Shown here in pieces: positions 1 to 6,988 of a stretch of DNA of 9,992 bases (the first letter of the stretch is position 1; each line of letters begins with the position of its first letter). The position numbers and the translations under genes are program-made. The notes beneath the pieces were generated by a model that did no database searches, had not been told where the DNA came from, and saw only the letters and a list, made by a program, of their open reading frames with translations. The stretch is from assembly GCA_012798055.1 (NCBI GenBank), contig JAAZOA010000014.1:1-9992 (forward strand). Direction: 5' to 3'. The DNA comes from Syntrophomonadaceae bacterium (GTDB lineage Bacteria > Bacillota > Syntrophomonadia > Syntrophomonadales > Syntrophomonadaceae).

Positions 1-439
1 AACCGTAAATGCAGGAAACGCTGGCGATGATTATAACATCCCTGCGTTCCAGCAGTGCGGCCGTGGCCGAGTGCCGGAATTTATCGATCTCATCGTTTAT
101 GGAAGAGTCTTTTTCGATGTAGGTATCGGTCTGGGGCACATAGGCCTCAGGCTGGTAGTAGTCATAGTAACTGATGAAATATTCCACCGCGTTGTCGGGG
201 AAGAATTGTTTGAACTCAGAGTAGAGCTGCCCTGCCAGGGTCTTGTTGGGCGCCATCACCAGGGTGGGCCTCTGCACGGCCTGGATGACCTGGGCCATGG
301 TGAATGTCTTCCCTGAGCCAGTGACACCCAGCAGGGTCTGATCCCGGTACCCTCTCTCCAAACCCTTCACCAGCTGGGCAATAGCTGCCGGCTGGTCGCC
401 GGTAGGCACATAGTCGCTTTCGATCCGAAATTCGTTCAT
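1..439 (-). CDS. uvrB: Excinuclease ABC subunit B, N-terminal part (runs off left edge)
   Basis: UvrB is the damage-verifying helicase-like subunit of UvrABC nucleotide excision repair: it is loaded on DNA by UvrA and then recruits UvrC. Only the first 146 codons are in the window; the rest lies beyond base 1. The visible protein begins MNEFRIESDYVPTGDQPAAI, the standard UvrB start. It has the Walker A motif GVTGSGKT at residues 38-45, the APNKTLAGQL motif at 63-72, the SYYDYYQPEAYVP beta-hairpin at 90-102, which in the family clamps the DNA strand, and SVSCIYG at 140-146. The ATG at 439 is preceded by GAGGAG with a 5-base spacer. It is separated by about 176 bases from the PDZ gene upstream and may have its own promoter. 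No LexA-type operator (GAAC-N4-GTTC) is visible in that gap. The identification is certain; the full length cannot be judged. Confidence 0.97.
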   Translation of the reverse strand, partial: MNEFRIESDYVPTGDQPAAIAQLVKGLERGYRDQTLLGVTGSGKTFTMAQVIQAVQRPTLVMAPNKTLAGQLYSEFKQFFPDNAVEYFISYYDYYQPEAYVPQTDTYIEKDSSINDEIDKFRHSATAALLERRDVIIIASVSCIYG

Positions 440-484
440 TTTTGCTCCTCTTCTGGGGTCTTGTTTATGGTAGGGTATCAGTTA

Positions 485-515
485 ATTATACTATAATCGG
501 CCAGCTTGCAGTTAA
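485..515 (-). promoter_or_regulatory. Candidate promoter for uvrB
   Basis: On the minus strand a perfect TATAAT lies at 490-485, about 45 bases before the uvrB ATG. A 4-of-6 match to the -35 consensus, TTAACT, lies at 515-510 with a long 19-base spacer. The TATAAT is half of a perfect inverted repeat, ATTATA-C-TATAAT (485-497), so the plus strand also carries TATAAT and the match could simply reflect local AT richness. This is the only AT-rich stretch in the gap before uvrB, and uvrB commonly has its own promoter. Both points favour the call, but no mapping data support it. Confidence 0.35.
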
Positions 516-550
516 TCTGTGTCACCGGGGATTTATCCAGGCGGTCAGCA

Positions 551-598
551 AGGGGACGGTCCCCGGCTAAGTAAAACGTAACCGGTGGACCGTCCCCT
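551..598. repeat. REPIN-like pair of inverted GGGGACGGTCC repeats
   Basis: Two perfect 12-base arms, AGGGGACGGTCC at 551-562 and its reverse complement GGACCGTCCCCT at 587-598, flank a 24-base loop. The left arm extends into a small palindrome of its own, GGGGAC-G-GTCCCC (552-564). The element sits in the gap between the PDZ gene (which ends 18 bases away) and uvrB. No T-run follows the stem in either direction, so it does not look like an intrinsic terminator. Two inverted copies of a short G-rich palindromic word in an intergenic gap is the form of REP doublets (REPINs) moved by REP-associated tyrosine transposases. I recall GGGGACGGT-type words recurring in clostridial genomes, but copy number cannot be tested here. 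It may also fold at the 3' end of the PDZ transcript and protect it. Confidence 0.6.
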
Positions 599-615
599 GG
601 GTGCAGGCAGATGGG

Positions 616-1872
616 TCAAGCTTGAGGAGGCAGGTTTCTTGAGGTCCTGCGGTTCTGCCACCACCTTATCAAGGCGGTGATTACATTGTCTTCCTCCAGC
701 TTCAGATAACCGCGGGCGCCGGGCTCCGGTACCGGTATTATACCCAGGTCTTCATTGGGGATCACCGCCATGGGCACGGTCAGCAACTCCTGCTCTCTTT
801 TCAGCTGCAGGACCAGGGCTGATTTGCTGCGGTTCAGCATGTTGCGCAGCATGTGGTAATTGTGCACCTCCTGGGTGTTGACGGACAAGATGATATCCCG
901 TGGCTTGATGCCGTTACGCCCGGCCGGGGATTTGGGCAGCACATCCAGTACCATTACCCCCTCTTCCGGGGGCACGTAGATGGGGGCCTGGGTTTCCGAG
1001 CGCATTCCCATCCAAATCACCAATTCATGGCCCAGGGGGCTGAACAGGGCGGCCAGGAACATAAAGGGGCTGTAATGGGAGGCCAGGATAGCCAGGGTGA
1101 GCAAGGCCAGGCTGAACATCAGCAGCTGTCCGGCCGACCGTCTGGCTGCCTGCCCCGGGGTATGGGTGGTTGCGATGTTGCCGTATCCCAGCATGGCCAA
1201 GACCGGGATCAAGGCATAATTCTGGTCACTTGCCGCAGGAGCGTAGTTCTGCAGGATGGGCCACCAGGAAGGCATGTTGATACCTCCCGCAGGATCGCCC
1301 ATACTGACGCTCACAAGGCTGATCAAGGGTATCGGCCACAGCAGCTGCAGGTTGAAGCCTCCCCTCAGCTGGCCTTCTGTTTCAACATATACCGGATATG
1401 GTTGAAAAGCACCGTTGGCCCAGATGAGCATGGTTTCGACCAGGTGCAGGATGGCCACCAGGCCTATAAGCTGGGGAACATTCACCTGCGGATAACCGAA
1501 GACCAGGTGACTCAAGCTGATTGCCCCTGCAGCATAAGAAAAGCAGAGGAAACGCGGTTTGAGCAGCATGAGCAGGATGGCAACGATCCAGAGCTCCTTG
1601 ACCGCGATTCCTGCCAGGTCCACCCCCAGGACGACCAGGAGCAGGCTGCCTACCAGGCCGCCCAGTATTCCCAGGACGGTGGAAAACAAAGCCGATCCCA
1701 GGAACATGTTGCGGCGCCCCAGCAGCAGGGGTTCGGACAGGTTCTGCAAGCGCCGGTACTGTGAGGTAACCAGCCCTATGAGGAGCAGATATATGAAGAG
1801 GAAAGCGGGATCGGTAAGGGTATCCACCCAGACTCGCCCCATCTCGATCAGCAGGGATTTGAACAAGCCCAT
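616..1872 (-). CDS. Polytopic membrane protein with C-terminal PDZ domain (MinJ-like)
   Basis: This 418-residue protein has about eight hydrophobic segments (roughly residues 22-36, 57-83, 92-124, 134-152, 174-190, 219-232, 247-264, 268-290). A cytoplasmic-looking PDZ domain follows at about 297-380, with the typical stretch VLPKSPAGRNGIKPRDIILS at 311-330. The tail is basic and rich in Trp/Arg (403-412). The architecture, the length and the position next to ctpA and ftsEX match Bacillus subtilis MinJ (YvjD), which bridges DivIVA and MinD at the pole and septum. Orthology is inferred from these features, not from an alignment. The ATG is preceded by GGAGG with a 7-base spacer, 21 bases after the ctpA stop, so co-transcription with ctpA is likely. 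A HELVI sequence at 282-286 lies in the last membrane segment but lacks the second His of a metalloprotease HExxH. The alternative is a general PDZ scaffold of unknown role. Confidence 0.85.
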   Translation of the reverse strand: MGLFKSLLIEMGRVWVDTLTDPAFLFIYLLLIGLVTSQYRRLQNLSEPLLLGRRNMFLGSALFSTVLGILGGLVGSLLLVVLGVDLAGIAVKELWIVAILLMLLKPRFLCFSYAAGAISLSHLVFGYPQVNVPQLIGLVAILHLVETMLIWANGAFQPYPVYVETEGQLRGGFNLQLLWPIPLISLVSVSMGDPAGGINMPSWWPILQNYAPAASDQNYALIPVLAMLGYGNIATTHTPGQAARRSAGQLLMFSLALLTLAILASHYSPFMFLAALFSPLGHELVIWMGMRSETQAPIYVPPEEGVMVLDVLPKSPAGRNGIKPRDIILSVNTQEVHNYHMLRNMLNRSKSALVLQLKREQELLTVPMAVIPNEDLGIIPVPEPGARGYLKLEEDNVITALIRWWQNRRTSRNLPPQA

Positions 1873-1893
1873 CCCTATACCTCCAGCGTGAGC

Positions 1894-3039
1894 CTATTTG
1901 ACCTGCTGCCGCAGCAGTTCCATGGCCCTTTCCATTTGCATGTCCTGACCCTCAGGATCAGGATTGGCGACGACATGATCAGGCATTATACCGATGGCAT
2001 TTATGTCCGTGCCCTTTGGGGTGAAATACTTATTGGTGGTCAGCTTCAGGGCCCCCCCGTCCGTGAGGGGGAATACGGTCTGCACCAGTCCCTTGCCGAA
2101 GGTCTTTTCTCCCACCAGCAGCGCGCGGCCATTGTCCTGCAGAGCCCCGGCCAGGATTTCGGCAGCACTGGCACTATTGCGATTGACCAGCAGGATCAGG
2201 GGGGTATTGATCGCCCCTGCGCCGGCCTTGTGAGTTGTCCGGTATCCCCGGGCATCTTCCACGCTCACTACCGCAGCGTCACCCAGAAACAGGTCGGCTA
2301 TGGCCAGGGCAGCTTGGAAATCTCCTCCGCCGTTATCCCTAAGGTCCAAAATCAGACCCTGGACCTTCTTTTCGGTCATGGTGTTGACCGCCCGCACCAT
2401 CTCATCGGTGGAACGGGCATGGAACTGGTTCAACTTTATATACCCGATGGCGGGTGCTTCGCCGACTATTCTGTCTTCCACCGAAGGCACGTTGATTATC
2501 TCCCTGACGATGCTGAAATCCAGCTCCCGGTTGAGCTCGGCCCGGTACACCGAAATCTGCAGGGTCGTACCCGGCTCACCCCGCATCATGTGTACCGCGT
2601 CGTCCTGGTTCATGCCATAGGTACTCTTGCCATCGATCCTGGTAATAATGTCTCCGTTCTTCAAGCCGGCCTTTTCCGCGGGTGTCCCCTTGATGGGTGA
2701 AACGATGGTCAGCCTCCCGCCTTCCATTTCCACCACATAGACTCCTATACCGCCGAATTCAGCGTTCAGTTGGAGGTACAGTTCATCCCACTGTTCTTTG
2801 GTCAGGTATTTGGAGTAGGGGTCGCCCAGAGAATCGACCATCCCTGCGGTAGCCCCGGTAATGAGCTTGTCCACAGGGGAAGGAAAGAGGGATTCGGCCT
2901 TGATCAAACCCAATACGCTCACCATGCTGCTCCAGCCGGTCCAGTTGGTGGCCGCCAAATAGCCCACCCCCAGGCATACCAGCAAGCCCAGCCCGGCAAA
3001 AAAGTAAATGAAACCTGCGATCACTTTATTTGTTTTCAA
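1894..3039 (-). CDS. ctpA: S41 family carboxyl-terminal processing protease
   Basis: This is a membrane-anchored serine protease of the CtpA/CtpB/Tsp family, acting outside the membrane on C-terminal tails of envelope proteins. The protein has 381 residues. An N-terminal membrane anchor (about 7-30) is followed by a PDZ domain (about 95-172, with GGIGVYV at 96-102 and AGLKNGDIITRIDG at 124-137). The protease core carries LDLRDNGGGD (231-240), NRNSASAAEI (286-295) and GEKTFGKGLVQ (310-320). By spacing against CtpB (Ser-25-Lys-4-Gln) the catalytic residues are Ser291, Lys316 and Gln320, all present, so the enzyme should be active. It starts with TTG at 3039; the only ribosome-binding-like sequence is a weak GGTGGTG five bases upstream, suggesting modest translation. 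About 122 bases separate it from the hydrolase gene upstream, with no clear promoter. In B. subtilis the gene at this position is ctpB, a sporulation signalling protease, but a general envelope role is equally possible. Confidence 0.95.
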   Translation of the reverse strand: MKTNKVIAGFIYFFAGLGLLVCLGVGYLAATNWTGWSSMVSVLGLIKAESLFPSPVDKLITGATAGMVDSLGDPYSKYLTKEQWDELYLQLNAEFGGIGVYVVEMEGGRLTIVSPIKGTPAEKAGLKNGDIITRIDGKSTYGMNQDDAVHMMRGEPGTTLQISVYRAELNRELDFSIVREIINVPSVEDRIVGEAPAIGYIKLNQFHARSTDEMVRAVNTMTEKKVQGLILDLRDNGGGDFQAALAIADLFLGDAAVVSVEDARGYRTTHKAGAGAINTPLILLVNRNSASAAEILAGALQDNGRALLVGEKTFGKGLVQTVFPLTDGGALKLTTNKYFTPKGTDINAIGIMPDHVVANPDPEGQDMQMERAMELLRQQVK

Positions 3040-3161
3040 GAATACACCACCGATTATTTTTAAAATTCGATTGCCCCCCTGGTCATCGCTAATGTGTTAC
3101 TCCATGACGGGTATCAAGACAATCGTTATACTGGCTTGATCTGCCCTTCGAACCGAGCTTG

Positions 3162-4304
3162 TCATAAATAGGCGCTGGGATTTACCGGGGTACCGTTTCT
3201 CCGTATTTCGAAATGAAGATGGGCGCCGGTGCTCCAACCGGTACTGCCTACCCGTCCGATGATCTGGCCTTTGGCTACTGTATCCCCTTCCCTGACCAGA
3301 AGCTGGGATTCGTGTCCGTAGAGGGTGGACATGCCGGCCCCGTGGTCGATGATGATGGCATTGCCATAGGCCCCCAGCCAACCGGAGTAGATCACGGTCC
3401 CGCCATCAGCAGCAATGATCTTGGCGCCCATCGGAGCACCGATATCGATGCCGGTGTGCAATTTCCTGGCTTTCAGGATGGGGTGGAAGCGCATCCCATA
3501 GGGTGAAGTGATATTGCCGTAACCCGGGGTGGGCCAGGTATAAGTTCCGGTTCCGATCCGGGAACCGTTGCTCTTGCCCTGCAGCCTCCTGATCAGGGCT
3601 TCGGCCTCCGCCGAGGCCTGTTCGAGTTCAGCTATCGCCCGGGCATATTGTTCTTTGTCTTCCTGGACGCTGTTAAGAACTGACTTCTTGTCTTTCAATT
3701 GAGCGGCCAGGGCTGCCTGTTGAACCGCTTTATTGGCCTGGGATACTTCCAGTTCCTTTTTTTGCACCTCCAGGTCAGCCAAGCGGTTATCCAGTTCCTT
3801 TTTCTTGGCACTGATACTGTAGATCAGGTCTCGGTCCTGGCTGATGATGGTCTTCAGCATATCATAGCGGACTATGAAATCCTTCAGGTCGTCAGCCCCC
3901 AGCAATATTTCCAGGTAGGATCTCTCCCCCTGTTCATAGATCATGACCAGTCTTTCGCTGAGCAAATCGGACTGCTTCTGCAGTTCCTGCTGCTGGAACT
4001 TCATCTGTTTTTCGGTTACATCTATGTTTTTCTCCAGATACTCGATGTTGTCCTCGAGTCTCTTGATCTCCTTTTCGGCTTTTTGCGCTTCAGACTCGAT
4101 GTTTTTGACCTGCCCCATGATGCTCTTCTCAGTAGAGGCAGCCTGATTCAGTTTCGCCTGCTGCTGGTTGAGCTGGCTCAACAGGTCCCGCAGCAGTTCC
4201 TCCTGGTCACTGAGTTGATCGGCCTGGACCGGCATAATCATGGTCAAAAGCAGGGTCAAGGAAATGAATGTCATCAACAGCTTGGGGCAGCGCAAGTATT
4301 TCAC
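3162..4304 (-). CDS. Secreted coiled-coil M23 (LytM-type) peptidoglycan endopeptidase, EnvC-like architecture
   Basis: Likely the wall hydrolase controlled by FtsEX. With the GTG start at 4304 it has 380 residues: a signal peptide (about 1-28, ending near PVQA), a long predicted coiled coil from about 30 to 243, rich in Gln, Lys, Glu and Leu, and a C-terminal M23 zinc peptidase domain from about 258 to the end. All M23 motifs are intact: HTGID (His283, Asp287), YGH (His330) and GAHLHFE (His362, His364). This differs from E. coli EnvC, whose LytM site is degenerate. It follows ftsX directly (54 bases). The start is uncertain: GTG 4304 has AAAGGAG only 2 bases upstream; GTG 4328 lacks a binding site and lies within a possible hairpin; TTG 4295 would be 11 bases from AAAGGAG; ATG 4274 lacks one and loses the signal-peptide basic residues. 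All options share the same mature protein. Confidence 0.93.
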   Translation of the reverse strand: MKYLRCPKLLMTFISLTLLLTMIMPVQADQLSDQEELLRDLLSQLNQQQAKLNQAASTEKSIMGQVKNIESEAQKAEKEIKRLEDNIEYLEKNIDVTEKQMKFQQQELQKQSDLLSERLVMIYEQGERSYLEILLGADDLKDFIVRYDMLKTIISQDRDLIYSISAKKKELDNRLADLEVQKKELEVSQANKAVQQAALAAQLKDKKSVLNSVQEDKEQYARAIAELEQASAEAEALIRRLQGKSNGSRIGTGTYTWPTPGYGNITSPYGMRFHPILKARKLHTGIDIGAPMGAKIIAADGGTVIYSGWLGAYGNAIIIDHGAGMSTLYGHESQLLVREGDTVAKGQIIGRVGSTGWSTGAHLHFEIRRNGTPVNPSAYL

Positions 4305-4358
4305 AGCTCCTTTCCCACCGGCCGGCACCGGGAGGTCTGTCCCCCGGCAAACAAACCC

Positions 4359-5246
4359 CTAGATGTCAAGGAAACGATTCAATGATATAAAGGTCCCCGT
4401 GATCCCCAATAGGGCTCCCGCCCCCAACAGGGACAGGTACATCCGCAGCAGGGTGCTGGGCTGGTGGACCAGGGGCACAAAAAAGAACGCCGTCTGCAAA
4501 TTGGCCAGCAGGGAATTATAGCCCAGGGCCAGGGCAGCGACAGCTATGGCTGCTCCCGCGACGCCCAGGGTGATACCCTCGATGAAAAACGGCCAGCGCA
4601 CGAACCAGTCCGTAGCCCCGATCAGTTTCATAAGATATATTTCCTTGCGGCGGGCAAAGATCGCCAGGCGGATGGTGGTGGCGATCAGGAAAACCGAGCC
4701 GATGGCCAAAAGTACCATCAGCCCCACACTTATAATCCTCACCCATTTGGTGACCTGGAAGAGCTTCTCCACTACCTCCTGGCCGTAATTCACCTTGTAA
4801 ATCCCGTCCATGGTCTTGATCTCCTGGGCCAATTTCTCCACATTTTCCGGATCCTGCGCCTTGACCTCATAGCTGTTGGGCAGGGGGTTTTTACCCAGGG
4901 TCTTGCTGATCTCATAGTTTTCGGTGGTGAATCTCGCGTTCAGACGCTCCAGGGCTTCATCTTTGGAAACGAAAGTCACCGTCTCCACGCCCGGCAGCTC
5001 CGCCAGGCGGTCCTCGAGATCAGAGATCTGCGCCTTGGTCAGGGAATCGTCCAGGAAGGCCACGATCTCGATGTCTGCTTCGAGTTTATCCATGAGGCTG
5101 CCTGCATTCAGGGTCATCAGGACCGCCACGCCCAAAAAGAGGACGCTGATTGCCATGGTGGAAACCGTTGCGAAACTGAGCAGGCGGTTGCGATACATCG
5201 AGGTCAGGGCCTCGCTAAGAAAGTAGCCCAAGTTTTTCAAAATCAT
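4359..5246 (-). CDS. ftsX: Cell division permease-like protein FtsX
   Basis: FtsX is the membrane half of the FtsEX complex. It has ABC-permease fold but transports nothing known; it passes FtsE ATPase conformational changes to a peptidoglycan hydrolase outside the cell. The protein has 295 residues, typical of Gram-positive FtsX. A short cytoplasmic N-terminus (1-21, with SMYRNRLLS) leads into membrane segment 1 (about 22-46). A large extracellular domain (about 50-168) contains the expected IEIVAFLDD and VSKDEALERL stretches, and in the family binds the hydrolase or its activator. Three further membrane segments lie at about 170-193, 222-244 and 268-288. The cytoplasmic RRKEIYLMKLIGATDWFVRWPFFIEG region (199-224) is the FtsX/MacB coupling signature. 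Its ATG overlaps the ftsE stop by four bases (ATGA), indicating translational coupling. The adjacent downstream gene encodes the probable hydrolase partner. Confidence 0.97.
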   Translation of the reverse strand: MILKNLGYFLSEALTSMYRNRLLSFATVSTMAISVLFLGVAVLMTLNAGSLMDKLEADIEIVAFLDDSLTKAQISDLEDRLAELPGVETVTFVSKDEALERLNARFTTENYEISKTLGKNPLPNSYEVKAQDPENVEKLAQEIKTMDGIYKVNYGQEVVEKLFQVTKWVRIISVGLMVLLAIGSVFLIATTIRLAIFARRKEIYLMKLIGATDWFVRWPFFIEGITLGVAGAAIAVAALALGYNSLLANLQTAFFFVPLVHQPSTLLRMYLSLLGAGALLGITGTFISLNRFLDI

Positions 5247-5926
5247 AACAGACTGTCCAGGGCGCAGATATCGGACTGAATTCGCCCTGCCTCCAATGTG
5301 ACCACTCGCTTGCCGGCTGTCTTCACCAGTTCCCGGGCGTGGGTGGCCATGACTACAGTGGTCCCTTTGCGGTTGATGTCATATAGCAGTTCCATGATTT
5401 CCTGGGCAGTATCCATATCCAGGTTTCCGGAGGGCTCGTCGGCGATCAGGAGCAGTGGCCGGTTGGCGATAGCCCGGGCGATTCCCACCCGTTGCTGCTC
5501 GCCGCCGGACAATTGGGAGGGGAAACAGTCCTCTTTGCCTTTTAAACCGACCTGTTGTATGACTTCGGCGGTGCGGGCTTTTATCGCCCGTTCGGAGGTG
5601 CCCACTACTTTCATGGCAAAAGCGATATTCTCTGCCGCGGTCTTGTTCTCCAGCAGCTTGAAGTCCTGGAAGACAACCCCCATGCTGCGCCTAAGCTTGG
5701 GGACCTCGCTGCGTTTCATGCGCACGATACTGCGTGAGGCGATGAAAATCTGGCCCTGGGTGGGAATTTCTTCCCTGAACAGCAGTTTCACCAGGGTAGA
5801 TTTGCCGGCCCCGCTGGGCCCCATCAAAAATAAAAACTCTCCCCGGTCTATCTTCAAAGAAACGTCATGCAAGGCTTTAACCCCGTTTTTGTAGACCTTG
5901 CTGACATTATAAAACTGTACGAGCAT
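5243..5926 (-). CDS. ftsE: Cell division ATP-binding protein FtsE
   Basis: FtsE is the cytoplasmic ABC ATPase that drives FtsX. The protein has 227 residues, the usual length. All ABC motifs are present: Walker A GPSGAGKST (36-44), Q-loop Gln87 in VFQDFKLL, signature LSGGEQQR (139-146), Walker B LLLIADEP (158-165), D-loop GNLD (167-170) and switch His196. The open frame continues upstream to 6157, but the ATG at 5926 is preferred: it has GGAGG with a 7-base spacer, it gives the family N-terminus MLVQFYNVSKVYKNGVKAL, and a longer form would overlap the transketolase gene. The stop overlaps the ftsX ATG. The 80-base gap upstream holds an AT-rich stretch with TATATG and TATAGT words on the minus strand but no acceptable -35 partner, so an internal promoter is possible and unproven. 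Confidence 0.97.
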   Translation of the reverse strand: MLVQFYNVSKVYKNGVKALHDVSLKIDRGEFLFLMGPSGAGKSTLVKLLFREEIPTQGQIFIASRSIVRMKRSEVPKLRRSMGVVFQDFKLLENKTAAENIAFAMKVVGTSERAIKARTAEVIQQVGLKGKEDCFPSQLSGGEQQRVGIARAIANRPLLLIADEPSGNLDMDTAQEIMELLYDINRKGTTVVMATHARELVKTAGKRVVTLEAGRIQSDICALDSLL

Positions 5927-6006
5927 CCAATTTCCTCCGGTCGCGATTGGGTCAGCACTATAAAAACGCCATATAATGGAGTTTCTACACCCAGGGGATA
6001 AATCCT

Positions 6007-6954
6007 CTATATTATTCTCGATTTCTTTTGCAGCAGCAGACGAGTATTGGCAACTATCCGGTCCACAGTCAATCCGTAATATGCCAGCAGTTCGTCGGGA
6101 GTTCCCGATTGGCCGAAGAGGTCCATGATTCCCATCCGCTCCACCGGCACCGGGCATTCACTGCAAACCACTTCACAGACTGCGCTGCCCAGCCCCCCCA
6201 GCACCGTATGTTCTTCCGCGGTCAGGATGGCTCCGGTCTCACGGGCCTGGCGGACTATAAGCTCCCGGTCGATGGGTTTGATGGTATGCATATCGACGAC
6301 AGCTGCCTCTATACCCTCCCGGGCCAGTATTTCCGAGGCTTCGAGGCACTTGGCCACCATTATTCCACAGCCAATCAGGGTGACATCGCTCCCGGGGCGC
6401 AATTCGATGCCCCGGCCGATATTAAAGTGCATATTCTCATCGTAAAGGTTCGGAACCGCCGGGCGGCCCAGCCGCAGGTACACTGGCCCCGCACGATGGT
6501 ATATAGCTTCGACCGCTTTGGCAGTGGACATCCCGTCAGCCGGTACCACCACGCACATATTGGGCACACTGCGCATCAGGGAGATATCTTCCACCGATTG
6601 ATGGGAGCCCCCGTCCTCGCCCACGGTGATGCCGGCGTGAGTAGCGCAGATCTTGACATTGAGACTGGCATAGGCCAGGGAATTACGCACTATCTCAAAG
6701 GCGCGGCCGGTAGCGAAAATAGCGAAAGAGCTGGCATAGGCAACCTTTCCGGCTGCTGCCAACCCCGCGGCCATCCCCATCAGATTCTGTTCGGCTATCC
6801 CGGCGTTGATGAACCTGGCTGGGAAAACCTTGGCAAAATCAGCGGTCTTGGTTGATTTGGACAGGTCTGCATCCAGAACCACTACATCTGCATATTTCCG
6901 GCCTAATTCTACCAGGGCCTTGCCGTAGGCATCCCGGGTTGCTTGCTTCTCCAA
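6007..6954 (-). CDS. Transketolase C-terminal subunit (pyrimidine-binding and C-terminal domains)
   Basis: This is one half of a split transketolase, the thiamine-diphosphate enzyme that moves two-carbon ketol units between sugar phosphates in the non-oxidative pentose phosphate pathway. The 315 residues comprise the pyrimidine-binding domain (about 1-165) and the C-terminal domain (about 190-310). The catalytic Glu that activates the cofactor is Glu55 in NAGIAEQNLMG, and the HAGITVGEDGGSHQ loop lies at 106-119. The C-terminal part has TAEEHTVLGGLGSAV (about 245-259). It starts with TTG at 6954, supported by AAGGAGG seven bases upstream. It follows the N-terminal subunit by 34 bases, so equimolar expression is expected. 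Split transketolases occur in many clostridia and archaea. A DXS-type activity is conceivable from domain similarity, but the short separate subunits and motif wording fit transketolase better. Confidence 0.94.
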   Translation of the reverse strand: MEKQATRDAYGKALVELGRKYADVVVLDADLSKSTKTADFAKVFPARFINAGIAEQNLMGMAAGLAAAGKVAYASSFAIFATGRAFEIVRNSLAYASLNVKICATHAGITVGEDGGSHQSVEDISLMRSVPNMCVVVPADGMSTAKAVEAIYHRAGPVYLRLGRPAVPNLYDENMHFNIGRGIELRPGSDVTLIGCGIMVAKCLEASEILAREGIEAAVVDMHTIKPIDRELIVRQARETGAILTAEEHTVLGGLGSAVCEVVCSECPVPVERMGIMDLFGQSGTPDELLAYYGLTVDRIVANTRLLLQKKSRII

Positions 6955-6961
6955 CTTCGTT

Positions 6962-6968
6962 CCTCCTT
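6962..6968 (-). promoter_or_regulatory. Ribosome binding site fixing a TTG start
   Basis: AAGGAGG on the minus strand lies seven bases before the TTG at 6954-6952. No ATG or GTG lies at a suitable distance, so it decides the start of the transketolase C-terminal subunit. Confidence 0.85.
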
Positions 6969-6988
6969 AGTATCGATCTGTCCGCCTA

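Noticed and set aside
551..598. Inverted repeat read as an intrinsic terminator of the operon
   Set aside because: The stem has a 24-base loop and is not followed by a run of T on either strand.
1000..1030. HELVI in the PDZ membrane protein as a site-2 protease HExxH active site
   Set aside because: The second His is replaced, and no LDG-type motif is seen in the later membrane segments, so metalloprotease activity is not supported despite the membrane plus PDZ layout.
853..1764. 303-codon open frame on the plus strand
   Set aside because: It is antisense to the PDZ membrane protein gene, its translation is rich in His, Gln and Gly with no recognisable domain, and the opposite strand has a coherent protein with a good ribosome binding site.
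5927..6157. Upstream extension of the ftsE frame to 304 residues
   Set aside because: The extension overlaps the transketolase gene, has no family similarity, and the ATG at 5926 has a good ribosome binding site and gives the normal FtsE length.
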